Of a stretch of 64,000 bases of DNA, positions 7,542 to 16,496 are shown one piece after another. The DNA is taken from NCBI RefSeq assembly GCF_000721265.1, contig NZ_JOFZ01000005.1, forward strand, positions 124,001 to 188,000. The letters are read 5' to 3'. The stretch comes from Streptomyces sp. NRRL F-5126. GTDB taxonomy: Bacteria > Actinomycetota > Actinomycetes > Streptomycetales > Streptomycetaceae. Under the pieces are notes generated by a model. It did not search any database. It worked only from the letters and a program-made list of their open reading frames with translations, and was not told where the DNA came from. Position 1 is the stretch's first letter. The number at the start of each line of letters is the position of its first letter. The position numbers and the translations under genes were made by a program.

Positions 7542-8777
7542 GTGGCCTCCCATCCCGCGCCGCCCGGCGCGCCCCCGAAACCGACCTGGGACCCGCGCTG
7601 GCCCGCCGAGCAGGTGGTGCCGTGGCTGCGGCCCACGATCCGGATACGCCTGACGCTGCTGTACGGCGGCATGTTCCTGATCGCCGGCATCCTGCTCCTG
7701 TCGATCATCTACCTGCTCGCCGCGCAGGCTCTGCACGTGGGAAGCGAGCTTCCCTTCACGATCGTTTCCGGTTCGGTCACCAGCAACATCTGCAACTTCC
7801 CCGGCCACGCGACGGCCGACGAGCTCAACAGTGCGATGAACCAGTGCGTGAACCACGAGCGCGCGCAGGCGCTGGACGACCTGCTCACGCGCTCGCTGTT
7901 CGCGCTGGTCGGCCTGACGATCATCGCGTTCGCCTTCGGCTACGCGATGGCCGGCCGCGTCCTGTCGCCGCTCGGCAGGATCACACGCACGGCGCGCCGC
8001 GTCGTCGGCACGGACCTCTCGCGCCGTATCGAGCTGGACGGCCCCGACGACGAGTTCAAGGAGCTGGCGGACACCTTCGACGAGATGCTGGAGCGCCTTG
8101 AGCGCGCCTTCTCCTCCCAGCAGCGCTTCGTGGCGAATGCCTCGCACGAGCTGCGCACGCCGCTGGCGATCAACAGGACGCTGCTCGAAGTGCACCTCTC
8201 CGACCCGGGCGCCCCCGCCGAGCTCCAGCAGCTCGGCAGGACGCTGCTGTCCACCAACGAGCGCAGCGAGCAGCTCGTCGAGGGGCTGCTGCTGCTCGCC
8301 CGCAGCGAGAACCAGCTGGTGGAGCGAAAACCGGTCGATCTCGCGGAGGTCGCCGCGCGTGCCGTCGACCAGGCGACCGCGGAGGCCGAGCAGAAGGGCG
8401 TCGAGATGCGGACGCGGTGCGTGGCGGCGGTCGTGCAGGGCAACGGCGTGCTGCTGGAGCGGATCGCGCTGAACCTCGTGCAGAACGCCGTCCGCTACAA
8501 CGTCCAGGAGGACGGCTGGGTGGAGGTGTGCACGGACGTGCGGCAGGGCCAGGCGGTCCTTGAGGTGTCGAACACGGGCCCGGTCGTCCCCGCCTACGAG
8601 ATCGACAATCTGTTCGAGCCGTTCCGCAGGTTGCGTACGGAGCGCACGGGCAGCGACAAGGGCGTCGGCCTGGGGCTCTCCATCGCGCGCTCGGTCGCGA
8701 GGGCGCACGGTGGACGCATCTCGGCGGAACCGCGCGAGGGAGGCGGGCTCGTGATGCGTGTCACGTTGCCGATGTGA
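7542..8777 (+). CDS. cutS: CutS sensor histidine kinase
   Basis: 411 residues. Two transmembrane helices at about 40-63 and 120-142 flank a small extracytoplasmic sensor loop that contains two cysteines (NICNF and MNQCVNH), which could sense disulfide state. A HAMP domain follows, then the HisKA H-box ASHELRTPL with phospho-acceptor near H202, and an HATPase domain with the N-box LVQNAVRY and GVGLGLSI. It starts with GTG 5 bp after cutR stops, so the two are translationally linked. The paired cysteines in the sensor loop fit a role in monitoring oxidative folding outside the membrane, which is inference. Confidence 0.92.
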   Translation: MASHPAPPGAPPKPTWDPRWPAEQVVPWLRPTIRIRLTLLYGGMFLIAGILLLSIIYLLAAQALHVGSELPFTIVSGSVTSNICNFPGHATADELNSAMNQCVNHERAQALDDLLTRSLFALVGLTIIAFAFGYAMAGRVLSPLGRITRTARRVVGTDLSRRIELDGPDDEFKELADTFDEMLERLERAFSSQQRFVANASHELRTPLAINRTLLEVHLSDPGAPAELQQLGRTLLSTNERSEQLVEGLLLLARSENQLVERKPVDLAEVAARAVDQATAEAEQKGVEMRTRCVAAVVQGNGVLLERIALNLVQNAVRYNVQEDGWVEVCTDVRQGQAVLEVSNTGPVVPAYEIDNLFEPFRRLRTERTGSDKGVGLGLSIARSVARAHGGRISAEPREGGGLVMRVTLPM

Positions 8778-9182
8778 GCCGCCCGGTCGGGGTCCCGGCA
8801 GCCGAGAGGCCGTTCGCTTTGAGCGGAATTTTCGTCATCGGGGGCGATCGGTCTTTTGTGCGACGGATCACAGGAATGTTTGTCCACCCTCCTACGTTCA
8901 GTGATCAAACACCTGTCGGAAGGCCGGTAAAGTCCGGGTTTCCGGGGGGTGGGATCACGGGAAGTACACGGGGTGGTGCCTGCGAAGTACTACCTCGGGA
9001 CCGTGTACGGTCCCCTTCGCCACCCGAAGCCGATCATTCGTGAGCGGCGCCGTCGGGTGTCGATTGAGTAACAGACCTTGATGTGAGGCAAAATCTCCGC
9101 TTCGGGTCGGGCACAAGTCCGGCCTCTCATGCGTTACGTGCGCTGAAGACATCACAGACACCCACAGGGGGAGAGCACCGAG
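8778..9182. other. Intergenic region upstream of DUF4193, with an 18-bp palindrome
   Basis: About 405 bases without a supported gene. Its base composition is visibly lower in GC than its flanks, as expected of a promoter region. The clearest element is GGGACCGT-GT-ACGGTCCC at 8997-9014, a perfect interrupted palindrome. The GGGGGAGAG ribosome site of the next gene is at the right end. Confidence 0.5.
8997..9014. promoter_or_regulatory. 18-bp palindrome, candidate operator
   Basis: GGGACCGT and its exact reverse complement ACGGTCCC are separated by GT. The site lies about 170 bp upstream of the DUF4193 gene and 220 bp past cutS. The short loop disfavours a terminator; a dimeric regulator site is more likely. 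The binding protein is unknown. Confidence 0.4.
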
Positions 9183-9479
9183 ATGGCTACCGACTACGAC
9201 ACTCCACGCAAGACAGACGACGACGTCGACCAGGACAGCCTGGAGGAACTGAAGGCGCGTCGCAACGACAAGTCGACCTCCGCGGTCGACGTCGACGAGT
9301 TCGAGCAGGCCGAAGGCCTTGAGCTGCCGGGCGCCGACCTCTCCAACGAGGAGCTGTCGGTCAGGGTCCTGCCGCGCCAGGCCGACGAGTTCACGTGCAT
9401 GAGCTGCTTCCTCGTGCACCACCGCTCGCAGCTCTCCAGGGAGAAGAACGGCCAGCCGATCTGCCGCGACTGCGACTGA
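9183..9479 (+). CDS. DUF4193 small zinc-ribbon protein
   Basis: 98 residues. Acidic N-terminal half (DDDVDQDSLEEL, SAVDVDEFEQAEG) and a C-terminal zinc ribbon with CMSC and CRDC about 20 residues apart, the pattern of DUF4193. The family is restricted to Actinobacteria and highly conserved; its molecular role is unknown, but an acidic zinc-ribbon protein suggests interaction with the transcription or translation machinery. A strong ribosome site (GGGGGAGAG) precedes the ATG. Its neighbours here (dut, DUF3093, DUF3710) are the same as in other Actinobacteria. Confidence 0.9.
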   Translation: MATDYDTPRKTDDDVDQDSLEELKARRNDKSTSAVDVDEFEQAEGLELPGADLSNEELSVRVLPRQADEFTCMSCFLVHHRSQLSREKNGQPICRDCD

Positions 9480-9490
9480 GAGCCGTCGCG

Positions 9491-10327
9491 ATGATGGCAG
9501 GCGACTCCCCGTCCAGGAAGCGGCGCTTCCTGCCGGCACCGGGCCCGGGCGGAGCGCCGTCGCAGGACCCGCCCGGCGGTACGGACGCCGCGCAGGACGG
9601 CACGGACCGGCTCCCCTCGACCAAGGGCCGATTCGAGCGCGTCAGGCGCGGCGTACGCAAGGGCGGCTCGGGTGCCGCGGCCGGCCTCGGATTCGTGGCC
9701 GACCGGGTCATCGAGATCGCTCCCCGCATCCCCGTACGCGACCTCGCGACGCTGCGGGAGCAGTTCCCGGGCCTCGGCCCGGAGGAGATCGCCGACAAGC
9801 TGGTGACGGGCGCCGCGGCGAGCAGCGCGACCGTCGGCGCCGGCGTCGGCGCGGCCGCCATGCTGCCGGTGCCGCCGGCCCTGCCCGCGGAGCTGGCCGC
9901 CGAGATCACGGCGGTGGCGGCGATCGAGATCAAGCTCATCGCCGAACTGCACGAGGTCTACGGGCAGCGGCCCCCCGGCTCCCTCAGGCAGCGCGGCATG
10001 GCCTACGTGCAGTCCTGGACCGAGGAGCGCGGGGTGGACGTCACAAAGCCGGCGACGTTCAACGGCGCGCTCAGTGGCCGCATGAAGCGCGAGCTGCGCC
10101 AGCAGATCATGAAGCGCACGGTGCGCAGCCTCCCGAACCTCGTCCCCTTCATGATCGGCGCCGCCGTCGGCGCGATGATGAACCGGCGGGACACCAAGCA
10201 TGTCGCGGAACACGTCCGCGAGGATCTGAGAAGGAAACAGGTCGCCTGGGACGCGCTGCCCGCCCTGCCTCCCCTGGAGCGCCCCGCGCAACCGCCGCCC
10301 GAGCTGCCCGGCGACCTCCGCCACTGA
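9491..10327 (+). CDS. Conserved hypothetical protein with Ala-rich hydrophobic segment
   Basis: 278 residues from the first of two consecutive ATGs (9491 or 9494), 11 bp after the DUF4193 stop. I do not recognise a named family with certainty. There is a basic Arg/Lys N-terminal region, a small-residue-rich hydrophobic stretch at about 113-145 (VTGAAASSATVGAGVGAAAM followed by Pro/Ala-rich sequence), then AAIEIKLIAELHEVYG, and a second small hydrophobic segment (VPFMIGAAVGAMMNRRDTK) near 213-235. These features resemble EcsC-like membrane-associated proteins. Spacing suggests co-transcription with the DUF4193 gene. Function unknown. Confidence 0.75.
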   Translation: MMAGDSPSRKRRFLPAPGPGGAPSQDPPGGTDAAQDGTDRLPSTKGRFERVRRGVRKGGSGAAAGLGFVADRVIEIAPRIPVRDLATLREQFPGLGPEEIADKLVTGAAASSATVGAGVGAAAMLPVPPALPAELAAEITAVAAIEIKLIAELHEVYGQRPPGSLRQRGMAYVQSWTEERGVDVTKPATFNGALSGRMKRELRQQIMKRTVRSLPNLVPFMIGAAVGAMMNRRDTKHVAEHVREDLRRKQVAWDALPALPPLERPAQPPPELPGDLRH

Positions 10328-10338
10328 CGGCCCGCGCG

Positions 10339-10356
10339 GGGCGCTGTCCGGCGCCC
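10339..10356. terminator. Short hairpin between convergent genes
   Basis: GGGCGC and GCGCCC form a 6-bp stem with a 6-base loop in the 29-bp gap between the convergent hypothetical and DUF3093 genes. It could serve as a bidirectional terminator, though the stem is short. Confidence 0.45.
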
Positions 10357-10815
10357 TCAGGCCGCCCTGGCGCCTTCGAGGGCCGCCGCGAGCCCCTGCG
10401 GGTCGCGGGTCGAGAGATAGACGTAGGGCGTGGGGTCCTGCGGGTCCGTGACCACCACGCGCACCGCCGTCGGCACGTAGCTGCGCAGCAGCATGAACGC
10501 TCGCGGATCCGCCTTGTGCAGCCGCCAGGCCCTCGTCTCGTCCGCGTCGAGCACCTCGGGCTCGCCCAGCGCCGACAGCGGGATCCTCGCGTCGCCCGCG
10601 ACCAGCGAGTCGCCCAGCACGCGCACGCGCGCGGAACCGTACGAGCTGACGCAGCCCATCGCGATCGCGCCGGCGCCCACCAGGCCCGCCAGCATCGGGA
10701 TCGGCCCGAGCGGCAGCAGGATCAGCGCGCCGCAGACCCCCATCAGGCCGGCGATGATCCACCAGGACGCGGGCGCGGTGAGGCGTTCTTCGTAACGCGG
10801 GGCGGCAGGCTGCAT
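10357..10815 (-). CDS. DUF3093 membrane protein
   Basis: 152 residues. Two adjacent transmembrane helices near residues 18-55 (SWWIIAGLMGVCGALILLPL and the following Gly/Ala-rich helix) are followed by a soluble domain of about 90 residues ending VYLSTRDPQGLAAALEGARA. The length and layout match DUF3093, an actinobacterial family of unknown function that is encoded next to dut in other genera. No obvious ribosome site precedes the ATG. Divergent from dut across 56 bp, so the promoters are close together. Confidence 0.82.
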   Translation of the reverse strand: MQPAAPRYEERLTAPASWWIIAGLMGVCGALILLPLGPIPMLAGLVGAGAIAMGCVSSYGSARVRVLGDSLVAGDARIPLSALGEPEVLDADETRAWRLHKADPRAFMLLRSYVPTAVRVVVTDPQDPTPYVYLSTRDPQGLAAALEGARAA

Positions 10816-10858
10816 GAAGCAAGCTTGACACGGGCGGCTGTGGGCGCTGCCGCGCGGG

Positions 10859-10864
10859 TAAGGT
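10859..10864 (+). promoter_or_regulatory. Leaderless -10 box of dut (TAAGGT)
   Basis: TAAGGT matches TANNNT and lies 7 nt before the GTG start, with no Shine-Dalgarno sequence between them. Transcription would begin at or next to the start codon. No recognisable -35 is present at 17-18 nt. Confidence 0.6.
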
Positions 10865-10871
10865 CGCGCAT

Positions 10872-11399
10872 GTGAGCCACACCCCACAACGATCCCCTGT
10901 CGACGTCCTCATCCGCCGGGTCGACCCCGAGGTGCCTCTGCCGGCGTACGGGCATCCCGGCGACGCGGGCGCCGATCTCGTCACGACGCTCGCGGCGGAC
11001 CTCGCCCCCGGCGAGCGTGCCGTTCTGCCGACGGGGGTGTCCCTTGCCCTGCCCGACGGGTACGCGGCCTTCGTGCATCCGCGCTCCGGTCTCGCAGCGC
11101 GCTGCGGGGTGGCTCTCGTGAATGCCCCCGGCACGGTGGATGCCGGGTACCGTGGAGAGATCAAGGTGATCGTGGTCAATCTGGACCCGCGCGAGAGCGT
11201 GCGGTTCGCTCGGTTCGACCGGATTGCCCAACTGGTCGTCCAGCAGGTCGAGAAGGTCCGCTTCCACGAGGTGGCGGAGCTTCCCGGATCCGCGCGGGCC
11301 GAGGGGGGCTTCGGGTCCACCGGTGGTCATGCCGCCACGGACGGTGCACAGGGTGGGAATCGATACGCTTCGGTCGTATCCGACCGGGAAGGACAGTGA
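10872..11399 (+). CDS. dut: Deoxyuridine 5'-triphosphate nucleotidohydrolase (dUTPase)
   Basis: 175 residues. Hydrolyses dUTP to dUMP and pyrophosphate, keeping uracil out of DNA and feeding dTTP synthesis. All five trimeric dUTPase motifs are present: GDAGADL, PRSGLA, GTVDAGYRGEI with the catalytic Asp, RIAQLV, and a C-terminal GGFGSTGGH P-loop-like arm. A tail of about 20 residues follows motif V. GTG 10872 is chosen because of the leaderless -10 box 7 nt upstream. The next gene begins 1 bp after its stop, so dut and DUF3710 form an operon. Confidence 0.96.
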   Translation: MSHTPQRSPVDVLIRRVDPEVPLPAYGHPGDAGADLVTTLAADLAPGERAVLPTGVSLALPDGYAAFVHPRSGLAARCGVALVNAPGTVDAGYRGEIKVIVVNLDPRESVRFARFDRIAQLVVQQVEKVRFHEVAELPGSARAEGGFGSTGGHAATDGAQGGNRYASVVSDREGQ

Positions 11400-11400
11400 C

Positions 11401-12207
11401 GTGTTCGGACGTCGCAAGAAGAACGGCTCCGCTCAGGACGCGACGGACGCGGCGGGCGAGGACGAGCTCCTCGACGGCACTGACGCCGGCGAAGAAGGCG
11501 GGGACGGCGGGGACGCCGAAGAAGCACCGGCGGACGAGGCCGGCGGCGACCGCGTGAACCTCCCTCCGGCTCCCCGGCCGGACGGACCGTGGGACAGCAC
11601 GGAGGTCTCGAAGCCGGACGAGGGCAGGGTCGACCTCGGCGGCATGTTCGTGCCGGGAGTCGAGGGCATGGAGCTGCGCGTGGAGGTCGCGGGCGACGCC
11701 ATCGTCGCCGCCACGGTCGTGCTGAACGACAGCGCCGTGCAGCTCCAGGCGTTCGCGGCGCCCAAGAAGGAGGGCATCTGGGGCGAGGTCCGCGAGGAGA
11801 TCGCCACCGGCATCACCCAGCAGGGCGGCATCATCGACGAGGTCGAGGGCCCGCTCGGCTGGGAGCTGCGTGCCCAGGTCCCCGTGCAGCTGCCGGACGG
11901 CACCGGCGGCGTCCAGCTGGTGCGCTTCGTCGGCGTCGACGGGCCGCGCTGGTTCCTGCGCGGTGTGATCTCCGGGCAGGGCGCCGCCCAGCCGGACACG
12001 GCGGGCCTGCTCGAGCAGGTCTTCAAGGACACGGTGATCGTGCGCGGCGAAGGCCCGATGGCCCCCCGCGACCCGATCGTGCTGAAGCTGCCGAACGACG
12101 CGCAGATGGTGCCCGAGGGCGTGCAGCAGGAGGAGCAGGAGGGCTCCCGCTTCTCCGGCGGCATGGGCCAGCTCCAGCGTGGCCCCGAGATCACCGAGGT
12201 GCGCTGA
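11401..12207 (+). CDS. DUF3710 protein
   Basis: 268 residues. The N-terminal 60 residues are acidic and low in complexity (Asp/Glu/Gly/Ala), followed by a globular domain with SGVEG-like, IWGEVREEI and RWFLRGVISG motifs typical of DUF3710. The family is conserved in Actinobacteria next to dut; biochemical role unknown. GTG 11401 has GGAAGGA 8 nt upstream and sits 1 bp after dut ends, indicating translational coupling. A strong terminator follows. Predicted soluble and cytoplasmic. Confidence 0.88.
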   Translation: MFGRRKKNGSAQDATDAAGEDELLDGTDAGEEGGDGGDAEEAPADEAGGDRVNLPPAPRPDGPWDSTEVSKPDEGRVDLGGMFVPGVEGMELRVEVAGDAIVAATVVLNDSAVQLQAFAAPKKEGIWGEVREEIATGITQQGGIIDEVEGPLGWELRAQVPVQLPDGTGGVQLVRFVGVDGPRWFLRGVISGQGAAQPDTAGLLEQVFKDTVIVRGEGPMAPRDPIVLKLPNDAQMVPEGVQQEEQEGSRFSGGMGQLQRGPEITEVR

Positions 12208-12239
12208 CGGCGACGGCCGTGTGAGCCGGCACAGACGTA

Positions 12240-12282
12240 CGGCGACGGGCCGCATCCCTCACGGGGGTGCGGCCCGTCGCCG
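12240..12282 (+). terminator. Terminator after dut-DUF3710
   Basis: A perfect 15-bp stem (12240-12254 with 12268-12282) surrounds a 13-base loop whose ends can pair further (CCC with GGG). It closes the dut operon and separates the conserved core gene from the kdp insertion. Confidence 0.85.
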
Positions 12283-12451
12283 TTCCCTGTCGCCGTCGGT
12301 GGTGCGTTCCCGCTGGTCACGGGCTGAGACGTAAGGGGTGCGTACAGGACGAGGCCCCGGCCGTATGGGACCCGTCAACGCGCGTCGCGCGCGGCGGAAG
12401 CGGAGGTTTCCTCGATACGTCAGGATTCCTCCTCCTCCCTAGGAGCACACG

Positions 12452-12535
12452 ATGGCCGACGTGGCCTTCGTCCTCACCGCGTGCGCGACCTTCGCGCTGG
12501 TGGCCGTCATCGCGAAGGCGGTGGCGAAACTGTGA
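12452..12535 (+). CDS. 27-residue single-span membrane peptide upstream of kdpF
   Basis: MADVAFVLTACATFALVAVI then AKAVAKL: one hydrophobic helix with a short basic C-terminus. The ATG has a good ribosome site (AGGAG, 6 nt upstream), and its stop TGA overlaps the GTG of kdpF (GTGA), so it is the first gene of the kdp operon. It is not KdpF itself, which follows. The coupling, ribosome site and clean transmembrane character argue for a real gene. It may be a second small Kdp subunit or a regulator of the pump; that is inference. Confidence 0.75.
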   Translation: MADVAFVLTACATFALVAVIAKAVAKL

Positions 12536-12639
12536 GCGGCTCATCCGCCGAGATCGCGGAGAACGCGATCGGGCTCGCCGTGGCCGCCGCCGTACTGGTC
12601 TACCTGGTAGTGGCGCTGGTCTTCCCGGAGAGGTTCTGA
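12532..12639 (+). CDS. kdpF: KdpF, small lipid-like subunit of the K+-ATPase
   Basis: 35 residues. One transmembrane helix ([19 protein letters not shown]) ending PERF, the signature C-terminus of KdpF. KdpF stabilises the KdpABC complex in the membrane. The GTG start overlaps the stop of the preceding 27-aa peptide, and the stop lies 4 bp before kdpA. Below normal gene-calling length but unmistakable by its ending and context. Confidence 0.92.
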   Translation: MSGSSAEIAENAIGLAVAAAVLVYLVVALVFPERF

Positions 12640-12643
12640 GGCC

Positions 12644-14335
12644 ATGGGCCCCGTACCCTCCGCCGCGCTCCAGCTTCTCGCCATGGCCGGGGCCCTCGGC
12701 CTGGTCCATCGGCCGCTCGGCGACTACATGGCCGGCGTCTACCGGTCGAAGAGGCACCTCAGGGTCGAGAGGTGGGCCTACCGGTGCGTGGGTGCCGACC
12801 CGGACCGCGGGATGCGCCGGCCCGCCTACCTGCGCGCCGTCCTGGCCTTCTCGCTCGCGGGCGTGGTCCTCCTGTACGCGATGCAGCGCGTGCAGGGCGT
12901 ACTGCCGGGCTCGTCCGGCCTCGCGTCCGTCAGCCCTGCCCAGGCGTTCAACACGGCCGCCTCCTTCGTCTCCAACACCAACTGGCAGTCGTACGCCGGC
13001 GAGCGGACGATGGGCGCCGTCGTCCAGACCGGCGGCCTGGCCGTCCAGAACTTCGTCTCGGCCGCCGTCGGCATGGCGGTCGCCGTGGCGCTGGTCCGGG
13101 GCTTCTCCGCGTCACGTGGCAGCGGCGAACTCGGGAACTTCTGGGCCGACCTCGTGCGTGGCACCGTCCGTATCCTGCTGCCGATGGCGTTCGCCGGCGC
13201 GGTCCTCCTCGTCGCCACAGGCGTCATCCAGAACTTCGCGGGCGTCCACGAGGTGGGCCGGTTCATCGGCGGCCCCCAGCAGTGGAACGGCGGAGCCGTC
13301 GCCTCCCAGGAGGCCATCAAGGAACTCGGCACCAACGGCGGCGGCTACTTCAACGCCAACTCGGCGCACCCCTTCGAGAACCCGAACGGCCTGTCCAACC
13401 TGCTGGAGATCTTCCTCATCCTCGTCATCCCGTTCGCGCTCACCCGCACCTTCGGGACCATGGTCGGCTCCGTCAGGCAGGGCTACGCGATCCTCGCGGC
13501 CATGGCCGTGATCTGGGTCGGCTTCTCCGCGCTCATGATGTGGACGGAGTTCCACCACGGCGGCCCCGCGCTCCAGGCCGCGGGCGGCGCGCTCGAAGGC
13601 AAGGAGACCCGCTTCGGCGTCGGCGGCTCCTCGCTGTTCGCCACCTCGACGACCCTCACCTCGACCGGCGCGGTGGACTCCTTCCACTCCTCGTTCACCG
13701 GGTTCGGCGGCGGTCTCACCCTGCTGGGCATGATGCTGGGCGAGGTCGCGCCGGGCGGCGTCGGATCCGGGCTCTACGGCATGCTGGTCCTGGCCGTCAT
13801 CGCGGTGTTCGTGGCCGGCCTGATGGTCGGGCGCACGCCCGAGTACCTGGGCAGGAAGATCGGCTCGCGCGAGATCAGGTTCGCGGCGCTCTACATCCTC
13901 GTCACGCCGGCACTCGTACTCGTCCTCACGGCCCTGTCCACGGCGCTCGCCACCCCGCCCCACTCCGTGCTCAACTCCGCCACGGCGGCGGTATCGCACT
14001 CCCACGCCCACGCGTTCACCGAGATCCTCTACGCGTACACGTCGGCCGCCAACAACAACGGCTCCGCCTTCGCGGGCCTGAACGCCGACACGGACTGGTA
14101 CAACACGACCCTCGGCCTGGCCATGCTGCTCGGCCGCTTCCTGCCCATGGTCTTCGTGCTCGCGCTCGCGGGATCCCTGGCCGAGCAGCGGCCCGTGCCC
14201 GAGACCGCGGGCACCCTGCGCACCCACAAGCCGCTGTTCGCGTCGCTGCTCGTCGGCACGACCGTCCTCGTCAGCGGCCTCACGTACTTCCCCGCACTGG
14301 CCCTCGGGCCCCTCGCCGAGGGGCTCGCGTCATGA
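12644..14335 (+). CDS. kdpA: KdpA, potassium-channel-like subunit of the Kdp K+-ATPase
   Basis: 563 residues, normal for KdpA. A polytopic SKT-superfamily protein that selects and translocates K+. Filter-type motifs include [32 protein letters not shown], the Thr/Ser-rich [13 protein letters not shown] loop and [16 protein letters not shown] lies just upstream of the ATG. Its stop overlaps an ATG (TCATGA) that could also begin a longer KdpB. Part of kdpFABC, used for high-affinity K+ uptake under K+ limitation. Confidence 0.97.
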   Translation: MGPVPSAALQLLAMAGALGLVHRPLGDYMAGVYRSKRHLRVERWAYRCVGADPDRGMRRPAYLRAVLAFSLAGVVLLYAMQRVQGVLPGSSGLASVSPAQAFNTAASFVSNTNWQSYAGERTMGAVVQTGGLAVQNFVSAAVGMAVAVALVRGFSASRGSGELGNFWADLVRGTVRILLPMAFAGAVLLVATGVIQNFAGVHEVGRFIGGPQQWNGGAVASQEAIKELGTNGGGYFNANSAHPFENPNGLSNLLEIFLILVIPFALTRTFGTMVGSVRQGYAILAAMAVIWVGFSALMMWTEFHHGGPALQAAGGALEGKETRFGVGGSSLFATSTTLTSTGAVDSFHSSFTGFGGGLTLLGMMLGEVAPGGVGSGLYGMLVLAVIAVFVAGLMVGRTPEYLGRKIGSREIRFAALYILVTPALVLVLTALSTALATPPHSVLNSATAAVSHSHAHAFTEILYAYTSAANNNGSAFAGLNADTDWYNTTLGLAMLLGRFLPMVFVLALAGSLAEQRPVPETAGTLRTHKPLFASLLVGTTVLVSGLTYFPALALGPLAEGLAS

Positions 14336-14379
14336 CATTCCCCCGTCTGAATCAACGTCTGAAGCAAGAGGACGCACCC

Positions 14380-16491
14380 ATGTCCACCTCCACCGCGGCC
14401 AGGGCCGCGCTCCGCACCACCCCATCGGGCCGCGATCCGGGCGGTGGCCGCGTGGGCGGCGGCCTCTTCGACCCGGCTGCGCTGCTGAGGTCCCTGCCCG
14501 AGGCGTGCAGGAAGCTCGACCCGCGGGTGATGGTCAAGTCGCCGGTCATGTTCGTCGTCGAGATCGGCTCCGTACTGACCACGGCCTACGCGTTCGCGTC
14601 GCCGGGCGACTGGTTCGGCTGGGCGGTCGCCGCCTGGCTGTGGCTGACGACGCTCTTCGCCAACCTCGCCGAGGCCGTCGCCGAGGGACGCGGCAAGGCG
14701 CAGGCCGACACCCTCCGCAGGGCGAGGACCGGCACGGTCGCGCGCCGGATCTCCGGCGGCGCCGAGGAACGTGTGCCCGGCACGGCGCTGCACGCCGGCG
14801 ACCTGGTGGTCTGCGAGGCGGGCGACACGGTCCCGGGGGACGGCGACGTCGTCGAGGGCGTCGCCTCGGTCGACGAGTCGGCCGTCACGGGCGAGTCCGC
14901 CCCCGTCATCCGCGAGTCGGGCGGCGACCGCAGCGCCGTCACCGGCGGCACGAAGGTCCTCTCCGACCGCGTGGTCGTACGGATCACGGCGGAGCCGGGC
15001 GACACGTTCATCGACCGCATGATCAGACTGGTCGAGGGCGCCGCGCGGCAGAAGACACCCAACGAGATCGCGCTGAACACCCTCCTCGCGTCCCTCACCG
15101 TCGTCTTCCTGATCGCGGTCGTCACCCTCCAGCCGTTCGCGACCTTCGCCGGCGACCCGCAGACCGTCATCGTGCTGATCGCCCTGCTCGTCTGCCTGAT
15201 CCCGACCACGATCGGCGCCCTCCTGTCCGCGATCGGCATCGCCGGCATGGACCGCCTCGTGCAGCGCAACGTCCTCGCCACCTCGGGGCGCGCCGTCGAG
15301 GCCGCGGGCGACGTCTCCACGCTGCTGCTCGACAAGACGGGCACCATCACGCTCGGCGACCGGCAGGCCTGCGAGTTCGTGGCGGTGGACGGTGCCGCCG
15401 AGTCGCGGCTCGCGGAGGCCGCCCAGCTCTCCTCGCTCGCCGACGAGACACCGGAGGGCCGCTCGGTGGCCGTACTCGCCGGGGAGCGCTACGGGCTTCC
15501 CGAGCGCGAGCGCTCCGGGGTGCGCGGCGCGGAGTGGATCGCGTTCACGGCCGCGACCCGGATGTCAGGCGTCGACCTCGCCGAGGACGGCGCCGTGCGC
15601 AGGATCCGCAAGGGGGCCGCGGGATCCGTCGCGGCCTGGGTCCGCGAAAACGGCGGCACGGTAGCGGACGGCGCGCAGGCCCTCACCGACCGCATCGCCG
15701 AGGCCGGCGGCACCCCGCTGCTCGTCGCGGAGGCGGACGCGCGCGGTGCCCGGGTGCTCGGCGTCATCCACCTGGGGGACGTCGTCAAGTCCGGCATGCG
15801 CGAGCGGTTCGCCGAGCTGCGGCGCATGGGCATCAGGACCGTCATGATCACCGGCGACAACCCGCTGACAGCCAGGGCCATCGCGGACGAGGCCGGCGTG
15901 GACGACTTCCTCGCCGAGGCAACGCCCGAGGACAAGCTGGCACTGATCAGGCGCGAGCAGTCCGGCGGACGGCTCGTCGCCATGACCGGCGACGGCACCA
16001 ACGACGCGCCCGCTCTCGCGCAGGCGGACGTCGGCGTGGCCATGAACACCGGCACCTCCGCCGCCAAGGAGGCCGGGAACATGGTCGACCTGGACTCCGA
16101 CCCGACGAAGCTGATCGAGATCATCGAGATCGGCAAGCAGCTGCTCATCACGCGCGGCGCCCTGACGACCTTCTCGATCGCCAACGACGTCGCGAAGTAC
16201 TTCGCGATCCTGCCCGCCATGTTCGCCGCCGCATACCCCGGCCTCGACAGGCTCAACGTCATGCGGCTCGACTCGCCGCAGTCCGCGATCATGTCCGCCG
16301 TCGTCTTCAACGCGCTGATCATCGTCGCGCTGGTGCCGCTGTCCCTGAAGGGCGTGCGCTACCGGCCGCGCAGCGCCGACCGGATGCTCCGCCGCAACCT
16401 CCTCGTCTACGGCCTCGGCGGTCTTGTCACGCCGTTCGCCGGCATCAAGGTCATCGACCTGGCCCTCTCCACCATCCCCGGCGTGAGGTGA
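14380..16491 (+). CDS. kdpB: KdpB, P-type ATPase subunit
   Basis: 703 residues. P-type ATPase driving K+ import. Visible motifs: TGES in the actuator domain (about residue 170), DKTGT with the phosphorylated Asp near 318, [10 protein letters not shown] and [18 protein letters not shown] in the P domain. A Gly/Arg-rich N-terminal extension of about 35 residues precedes the first conserved helix. I chose ATG 14380 because AGAGGA precedes it by 7 nt; ATG 14332, overlapping the kdpA stop, would add 16 residues and is a real alternative. Third structural gene of the operon. Confidence 0.97.
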   Translation: MSTSTAARAALRTTPSGRDPGGGRVGGGLFDPAALLRSLPEACRKLDPRVMVKSPVMFVVEIGSVLTTAYAFASPGDWFGWAVAAWLWLTTLFANLAEAVAEGRGKAQADTLRRARTGTVARRISGGAEERVPGTALHAGDLVVCEAGDTVPGDGDVVEGVASVDESAVTGESAPVIRESGGDRSAVTGGTKVLSDRVVVRITAEPGDTFIDRMIRLVEGAARQKTPNEIALNTLLASLTVVFLIAVVTLQPFATFAGDPQTVIVLIALLVCLIPTTIGALLSAIGIAGMDRLVQRNVLATSGRAVEAAGDVSTLLLDKTGTITLGDRQACEFVAVDGAAESRLAEAAQLSSLADETPEGRSVAVLAGERYGLPERERSGVRGAEWIAFTAATRMSGVDLAEDGAVRRIRKGAAGSVAAWVRENGGTVADGAQALTDRIAEAGGTPLLVAEADARGARVLGVIHLGDVVKSGMRERFAELRRMGIRTVMITGDNPLTARAIADEAGVDDFLAEATPEDKLALIRREQSGGRLVAMTGDGTNDAPALAQADVGVAMNTGTSAAKEAGNMVDLDSDPTKLIEIIEIGKQLLITRGALTTFSIANDVAKYFAILPAMFAAAYPGLDRLNVMRLDSPQSAIMSAVVFNALIIVALVPLSLKGVRYRPRSADRMLRRNLLVYGLGGLVTPFAGIKVIDLALSTIPGVR

Positions 16492-16496
16492 TCCCC

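Noticed and set aside
12283..12451. A c-di-AMP (ydaO) riboswitch before kdp
   Set aside because: The leader is long enough, but I cannot identify the conserved ydaO core motifs; a covariance-model search (Rfam RF00379) would be decisive.
12772..16491. A single 1239-codon frame covering kdpA and kdpB
   Set aside because: The first half is an Arg/Pro-rich out-of-frame reading of kdpA; only the part from about 14380 is KdpB.
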